A stretch of 17,293 bases of DNA from assembly GCA_016463045.1 (NCBI GenBank), contig JAEMSB010000011.1:1-17293 (forward strand), in the 5' to 3' direction. Of this stretch, positions 13,416 through 17,293 are shown piece by piece. Made by a program: the position numbers and the translations under genes. The stretch comes from Niveispirillum sp. GTDB taxonomy: Bacteria; Pseudomonadota; Alphaproteobacteria; Azospirillales; Azospirillaceae. Numbering within the stretch: the first letter of the stretch is position 1; each line of letters begins with the position of its first letter. A model generated the notes under the pieces. It did no database searches and was not told where the DNA came from. It was given only the letters and a program-made list of their open reading frames with translations.

Positions 13416-14669
13416 TTGACCAGCCTGCCTTTGAGCGACGAACCCACAGCGCCCGGCAGCGACGGGACGCCACCGGACAGTGATTGGATACAGGTCAATA
13501 TCGACCGGGGCTCCCTGATCGGGCTGCTGCTGCTGAACACCTTCCTGACCGTCATCACGCTGGGCATTTACCGGTTCTGGGCCCGCACCAAGGTGCGACA
13601 GCGCCTGTGGTCCGCCATCACCCTGCGCGGCGACCGTTTCGCCTATACCGGCACCGGCAAGGAACTGTTCGTGGGCTTCCTGGTGGCGCTGGTTGTGCTG
13701 CTACCATTTCTGGGCGTGATCACTTTGCTGAACAGCCTGATCCCGCCCACAGAGTTTGTGGCGCATGTGGTGATGCAATTCATCATCGGCCTTGGGGCGG
13801 GCTTGCTGGGCCTGATGGCGCTTTACTTCGCCCGCCGCTATCTGCTGACCCGCACGCAATGGCGCGGCATCCATGGTGGTCAGGATAAGGCTCTTGGAAA
13901 GTACATGGCCGTGCACCTGAAAGCCTATCTGAAGTCGGCACTGACCCTGGGCCTGATCCAGCCCATGGCTGATGCCGAAACCTTCAATTTCCGCCAGAGC
14001 ATCACCTGGTTCGGCACGGCCCGTTTCGGTGCTGCTGCCCGGGCAGACGGGCTGTGGAGCATCTGGATTCCCACCTGGCTGACATTGCTGGTGGGCTACG
14101 GCTTCCTATTCAGCATCGTCATGCCCATGTCGGAATGGACCGCGGCTGCGCAAGCGGCCCAGGCGGCTGGTGTGGCACCGCCTCCGCAACCGGAATTCAA
14201 TCTGCCCGGCTTCTTCGGCAGTTTCGCTGCCATCTTCGTGGGCTTCGGTCTCTGGTTCGCCTATGTGGTACGCCGCACCACCCTGTTCATTGGGGAGACG
14301 TGGCTGGACGGAATGCGCTTCGATCTGCCCATCAGTTGGCGACAGGTGGTGCATGTGCCCATCATGGCGTTCGTGTTCTATATCGTGGCACTGTTTGTCA
14401 TCGCCGGCCTGATGGCCGTCAGCGGTGCGGTGTTCGGCAAGTCGATTGGCATGGTGATCACGGTCTTCTTCGCGTTGTTCCTGATTCTAGCCCTGCTGAA
14501 CCTGTTGTCTGTGGCCTGGGTGCAGGTGGAATTGCTGCGTGTCATTGGTCTGCATCTGCGGCTGCATCATGTCAGCGTCCTGGATGATATCCTGAACCGT
14601 GGTCAGCCGGCCCCGACCCGGGGTGAAGGGCTGGCCGATGCCATTGGCGATATCGGGATCGGCGCGTGA
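13416..14669 (+). CDS. DUF898 (YjgN-like) multi-pass membrane protein
   Basis: This roughly 417-residue inner-membrane protein has about six or more strongly hydrophobic segments. The DUF898 signature runs from TLGIYRFWARTKVRQRLWS (48-66) into GDRFAYTGTGKELFVGF (72-88). A second copy-like stretch follows later (FNFRQSITWFGTARFGAAARADGLW). A Pro/Asp-rich tail of about 25 residues precedes the first segment. No biochemical role is known to me for the family. The best start is TTG 13416, with GGGGGG six bases upstream; ATG 13254 and ATG 13260 are in frame but lack a ribosome site and add unlike residues. Its TGA overlaps the GTG of the M48 protease, so the two are translationally coupled. It is divergent from the iron-binding-protein gene across a Fur-like site. 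Confidence 0.85.
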   Translation: MTSLPLSDEPTAPGSDGTPPDSDWIQVNIDRGSLIGLLLLNTFLTVITLGIYRFWARTKVRQRLWSAITLRGDRFAYTGTGKELFVGFLVALVVLLPFLGVITLLNSLIPPTEFVAHVVMQFIIGLGAGLLGLMALYFARRYLLTRTQWRGIHGGQDKALGKYMAVHLKAYLKSALTLGLIQPMADAETFNFRQSITWFGTARFGAAARADGLWSIWIPTWLTLLVGYGFLFSIVMPMSEWTAAAQAAQAAGVAPPPQPEFNLPGFFGSFAAIFVGFGLWFAYVVRRTTLFIGETWLDGMRFDLPISWRQVVHVPIMAFVFYIVALFVIAGLMAVSGAVFGKSIGMVITVFFALFLILALLNLLSVAWVQVELLRVIGLHLRLHHVSVLDDILNRGQPAPTRGEGLADAIGDIGIGA

Positions 14670-15796
14670 CCTTGATCGAAGCAACCTATGAGGACCGGCG
14701 CACGGGCCGCACCCTGCCCGTGCTGCTGGATTTCCAGCACCCATTCCTGGTCATTCTCCGGGACCGGGACAGGGAGCTTGACCGCTGGAACTGGCGCGAT
14801 GTGGCGCCGGTTCCTGGCCCCTTTGCTGATGATCGTCTTCGCCTGGGCCTGTCGGCGGATGCCCATGCCGTTCTGGCGGTGGCGGATGCAGACCGGTTAC
14901 TGACCCTGGCCCATGGGGCGGGCATGGTGCAACCGGTCCACCGTGAACACCGACAACGGCGGGAATTGCCGCTTTATGCCTGGATCGGCGGTGCGATCCT
15001 GTCGCTGTTCATCATGCTGCGTTTCGTGCTGCCGGCCCTGGCCTCCGTCCTGGCACCGCATGTACCGGACTGGGTACAGACCAGGATTGGCGATCAGGTG
15101 CAGGTCCTGGCCACCTCCGTGCTGACGCGTAAAGGCGGGAACCAGCATTGCGCCGCCCCGACGGGGCGCGAGGCCCTGTTGAAACTGGCCGGACGGCTGC
15201 CCGACAGTCAGGGCCTGCGCCTGCACATCATCGACAGCGACCTTCCCAACGCCTTTGCCCTGCCCGGCGGTCACGTCAGTGTCACCACGGCCCTGATGGA
15301 CAAGGCCGATGGACCGGACGCCGTCCTGGGCGTCATAGGGCATGAACTGGGTCACCTGCGTCACGGCCATTCCATGGAGCGGGTCATGCGCTATGGCCTC
15401 AGTTCCACCCTTGTCTCCATGATCGTGGGCGATGTGGGGGGCGGACTGCTGGCCGTCGCCGTGGCACAGATCGTCGAATCGGAATTCAGCCAGGATCAGG
15501 AACGTCAGGCCGACCAGTTCGCACTAGATGCGCTACGCCAGGCACGGGTGTCACCCGCCGGCCTGTCCAAACTGTTCGCCGCGATCCGGGACGAGCATCC
15601 GGAGGCCGATGGCGTGCTGGCCGAATGGATGGGCAGCCACCCGACCCTTACTGAGCGGATCACCACGCTGGACCGCGCCGCCGCGGGCACCCGCACGCAG
15701 GGTGAGACATTGACCAGTGAGGAATGGACCGCCCTGCGGGCCATCTGCAAACAACCCGTACCAGTGCTCCCCGCATCCGCCGAAAAGCCGGACTGA
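14666..15796 (+). CDS. Membrane-anchored M48-family zinc metalloprotease
   Basis: This 376-residue protein has an N-terminal cytosolic region of about 100 residues (MTLIEATYEDRRTGRTLPV and onward). One transmembrane segment (about 103-130) and a C-terminal M48 peptidase domain follow. The zinc site is VIGHELGHLRHGHS (223-236) with His226, Glu227 and His230. The third ligand is probably Glu279 in DQERQADQFALDAL. NAFALPGGHVSVTTALM (195-211) is the usual strand before the active site, and GSHPTLTERITTL is the typical C-terminal motif. The orientation would place the peptidase in the periplasm, as in BepA/LoiP-type proteins, but without a signal peptide. The start is GTG 14666, overlapping the DUF898 stop (GTGA). 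This gene order suggests joint action with the DUF898 protein. Confidence 0.9.
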   Translation: MTLIEATYEDRRTGRTLPVLLDFQHPFLVILRDRDRELDRWNWRDVAPVPGPFADDRLRLGLSADAHAVLAVADADRLLTLAHGAGMVQPVHREHRQRRELPLYAWIGGAILSLFIMLRFVLPALASVLAPHVPDWVQTRIGDQVQVLATSVLTRKGGNQHCAAPTGREALLKLAGRLPDSQGLRLHIIDSDLPNAFALPGGHVSVTTALMDKADGPDAVLGVIGHELGHLRHGHSMERVMRYGLSSTLVSMIVGDVGGGLLAVAVAQIVESEFSQDQERQADQFALDALRQARVSPAGLSKLFAAIRDEHPEADGVLAEWMGSHPTLTERITTLDRAAAGTRTQGETLTSEEWTALRAICKQPVPVLPASAEKPD

Positions 15797-15836
15797 ACCG
15801 GGTCAGCCACCCCAACGGCATTCTCCGTTTTCCATC

Positions 15837-15865
15837 TTGCAATTAAGAACGATTCGCAATAGCGT
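15837..15865 (+). promoter_or_regulatory. Candidate promoter upstream of the unknown gene at 15901
   Basis: TTGCAA (15837-15842) and TAGCGT (15860-15865) are 17 bases apart. The spacer is almost wholly occupied by a Fur-like site, the classic place for a repressor. The -10 match is weak (3 of 6). Confidence 0.4.
15842..15860. promoter_or_regulatory. Fur-box-like operator upstream of the unknown gene at 15901
   Basis: ATTAAGAACGATTCGCAAT matches 13 of 19 positions of AATGAGAATGATTATCATT. It repeats the core of the site at 13259-13277, with one A/G difference over AGARCGATTCGCAA. It fills the spacer of a candidate promoter whose leader ends at ATG 15901. Confidence 0.55.
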
Positions 15866-15900
15866 CATTGACATCAGATCAGACGGCGTCGGAGACGGTG

Positions 15901-16485
15901 ATGAACGAGATGGCATTGTGGTGGCCCGACCTGGCGGCCGGCACGGCGCAAACGGGGCCGGAACAGCCGGATGGCGCGCATATGGACCGTGTCCGCCTGC
16001 TGGCCGGATTACAGGAGGGCGGCACCGTCTTCACCCTGTCGCGGGGCGAACAGATCCTGCTCTGGTCGGCACGGCGCTGGCGCCATGGCCGCTTCCGCTG
16101 GGATCAGGTGGAGATGGAATTTCAGCGCCTGCTGCCCGAAGGGTGGGAGGACGCGGTCATCGCCTGGGAAGAGGTGATGGAACTGCTGCATCAATATCCG
16201 GCGGGGCGGCCTGATATCGGCAATGGCTGCCGTTCGGCCCTGTCGACCGATGAACGGGCGCTGCTGACCCTGGTGTCGCTGTTACAGCGCGGGGCGCGGG
16301 GCCGGCCATCGGCGGCCTGGCTGCTCTCGCACCTTGTGTCGCCCGCACGTCAGCGGGATGTGGCGGCACCGCTGCTGGCGCTTGCCACTACTTTCCTGCT
16401 GGGCGGGGTGGAACTGCCGTTACGCAGCCCCGCCCCACCACAGACAGGTCAAGCCAAACTCACCGTTCGATCTGCAGGTAGCTGA
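15901..16485 (+). CDS. Tryptophan-rich cytoplasmic protein of unknown function
   Basis: I do not recognise this 194-residue protein. It has no signal peptide. It is rich in Trp, mainly in residues 7-90 (WW near the start, then LLWSARRWRHGRFRWDQVEMEFQRLLPEGWEDAVIAWEEVMELL). A helical second half follows: GCRSALSTDERALLTLVSLLQRGARGRPSAAWLLSHLV, then a short hydrophobic stretch (APLLALATTFLLGGVELPL) too weak to call a membrane anchor. The ATG at 15901 has GGAG six bases upstream; the frame stays open to a TTG at 15868. Codon use matches its neighbours, and the gene overlaps gpt tail-to-tail by 26 bases. The Fur-like site in its promoter suggests iron-responsive expression (inference). Confidence 0.75.
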   Translation: MNEMALWWPDLAAGTAQTGPEQPDGAHMDRVRLLAGLQEGGTVFTLSRGEQILLWSARRWRHGRFRWDQVEMEFQRLLPEGWEDAVIAWEEVMELLHQYPAGRPDIGNGCRSALSTDERALLTLVSLLQRGARGRPSAAWLLSHLVSPARQRDVAAPLLALATTFLLGGVELPLRSPAPPQTGQAKLTVRSAGS

Positions 16486-16945
16486 CGGGCAGCAGATCCC
16501 ACGGGAAATAGATCCAGGTATCCTGGCTGACCTCGGTGATAAAGGTATCGACCAGGGGACGGCCTGCCGGCTTGGCATAGATGGTTGCGAAATGCGCGTT
16601 GGGCAGCAGCTTGCGCACATAGGCCGCCGTCTTGCCGGTATCGACCAGATCGTCGATCAGCAGCCAGTCCTTGCCACCATCCGTGACGGCATCGGCGGCC
16701 TTCAGCACGCGGATCTCGCCCTGGGTCTGGTGGTCATAGCTCTTGACCGAAATCGTCTCCACGACCCGGATATCCAGCTCGCGGGCGATGATGGCGGCCG
16801 GAACCAGACCGCCACGCGTGATGGCGATGATACCCTTCCATTTGGTATGATCGGCCAGACGCCAGGCCAACGCCTTGGCATTGCGGTGCAGCTCTTCCCA
16901 GGTGACGGGAAAATTCTTGTCGGGGTTCTGAATCTTGTTGGTCAA
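16460..16945 (-). CDS. gpt: Xanthine-guanine phosphoribosyltransferase
   Basis: This 161-residue enzyme salvages guanine and xanthine (less well hypoxanthine) to nucleotides using PRPP. Visible features are AITRGGLVPAAIIARELDIR (41-60), the PRPP-binding LLIDDLVDTGKTA (95-107) and the C-terminal WIYFPWDLLPVSY (144-156). All three are characteristic of Gpt, and the length is close to the E. coli protein. The start is TTG 16945, with AGG about six bases upstream. No ATG lies in frame near it, because the ATG at 16962 is out of frame. The 3' end overlaps the unknown gene on the other strand by 26 bases. A candidate promoter lies at 16975-17003. Confidence 0.95.
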   Translation of the reverse strand: MTNKIQNPDKNFPVTWEELHRNAKALAWRLADHTKWKGIIAITRGGLVPAAIIARELDIRVVETISVKSYDHQTQGEIRVLKAADAVTDGGKDWLLIDDLVDTGKTAAYVRKLLPNAHFATIYAKPAGRPLVDTFITEVSQDTWIYFPWDLLPVSYLQIER

Positions 16946-16974
16946 GGCGGGCCTGCTATCATGGGTTTCGGGCA

Positions 16975-17003
16975 GGAATAGCCGATGCCGGGGCGGACGG
17001 CAA
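16975..17003 (-). promoter_or_regulatory. Candidate promoter of gpt
   Basis: On the minus strand TTGCCG (16998-17003) and TATTCC (16975-16980) are 17 bases apart. Transcription would start near 16968, about 23 bases before the TTG start. This is moderate support by position and spacing. Confidence 0.4.
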
Positions 17004-17045
17004 TCACGTCAGATCGGCGTTGCGCACAAGCCCCACAAAATCCCG

Positions 17046-17074
17046 TTGCAATCCCCATCCGCATCGGATACAAG
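17046..17074 (+). promoter_or_regulatory. Candidate sigma-70 promoter of the tRNA-Arg tandem
   Basis: TTGCAA (17046-17051) and TACAAG (17069-17074) are 17 bases apart. A transcript would begin near 17081, about 45 bases before the first tRNA. Both hexamers are near consensus, so this is the best promoter in the window. Confidence 0.55.
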
Positions 17075-17126
17075 CGCCACCTCACCGGACGGCACCCCTC
17101 ACAGGGTACCGGAAATCGGAAAATGC

Positions 17127-17203
17127 GCGCCCGTAGCTCAGCTGGATAGAGCACCAGACTACGAATCTGGGGGTCAGAGGTTCGAATCCTTTCGGGCGCG
17201 CCA
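17127..17203 (+). tRNA. tRNA-Arg (anticodon ACG), CCA encoded
   Basis: The full cloverleaf is visible. Acceptor arm GCGCCCG (17127-17133) pairs with CGGGCGC (17193-17199), and the D arm is GCTC/GAGC. The anticodon arm CCAGA/TCTGG encloses CTACGAA, with anticodon ACG at 17161-17163. The T arm carries TTCGAAT, followed by discriminator G and an encoded CCA. It is the arginine tRNA that reads CGN codons after A34-to-inosine editing by TadA. A second identical copy begins 35 bases downstream. Confidence 0.97.
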
Positions 17204-17238
17204 TTCCGAATTCATCCAGACCGGTCGATCATGGCGAT

Positions 17239-17293
17239 GCGCCCGTAGCTCAGCTGGATAGAGCACCAGACTACGAATCTGGGGGTCAGAGGT
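17239..17293 (+). tRNA. tRNA-Arg (ACG), second tandem copy, cut by window end
   Basis: The first 55 bases are identical to the tRNA at 17127, including acceptor GCGCCCG, D arm and anticodon ACG. The window ends within the T arm. Separated by a 35-base spacer, it is probably transcribed with the first copy. It may be followed by more copies or an integration site. Confidence 0.93.

Noticed and set aside
1..17293. CRISPR array, insertion sequence or prophage
   Set aside because: No regular direct repeats, transposase or integrase genes were seen; composition is even across the window.

Overview
The window is GC-rich, gene-dense bacterial chromosome, most likely from an alphaproteobacterium of the Rhodospirillales/Azospirillaceae type. 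The evidence is the protein style, the hrcA-grpE block divergent from rph-rdgB (an arrangement typical of alphaproteobacteria), a Rhizobium-type zinc asparaginase, and frequent short overlaps and GTG/TTG starts. No species name can be proven from the sequence alone. I see no phage, transposase, rRNA or CRISPR array.

Layout. (1) 1-1259: the end of eutB and all of eutC, the two subunits of B12-dependent ethanolamine ammonia-lyase, closed by a 71-nt imperfect palindrome. (2) 1341-4592: heat-shock and housekeeping genes. grpE and hrcA lie on the minus strand; rph and rdgB are divergent on the plus strand. (3) 4676-6486: a small VOC-fold protein, then a convergent ethanolamine-type permease, with a strong bidirectional terminator between them. 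(4) 6797-10166: an MFS exporter, an orphan periplasmic solute-binding protein, a stand-alone RibD-C reductase, and a very small exported protein carrying a TonB-box-like motif. (5) 10247-12013: a SpoU/TrmH-type RNA methyltransferase divergent from a ReAV-type L-asparaginase with a His/Cys-rich N-terminus. (6) 12118-16485: an orphan ferric-iron-type binding protein, divergent from a DUF898 membrane protein translationally coupled to a membrane-anchored M48 metalloprotease, then a tryptophan-rich protein of unknown function. Two Fur-box-like sites flank this block. (7) 16460-17293: gpt (xanthine-guanine phosphoribosyltransferase) with a TTG start, and two identical tandem tRNA-Arg(ACG) genes, the second cut by the window edge.

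How the genes fit together. The permease (5113-6486) probably imports the ethanolamine that EutBC splits into ammonia and acetaldehyde, although a 3.9-kb housekeeping block separates them. Asparaginase and the amino-acid-type binding protein also suggest scavenging of small nitrogen compounds. The iron-type binding protein, the two Fur-like sites and the unknown gene at 15901 suggest a small iron-responsive neighbourhood around the DUF898-M48 pair. That pair, the unknown Fur-linked gene and the tiny TonB-box protein are the least described parts of the window.
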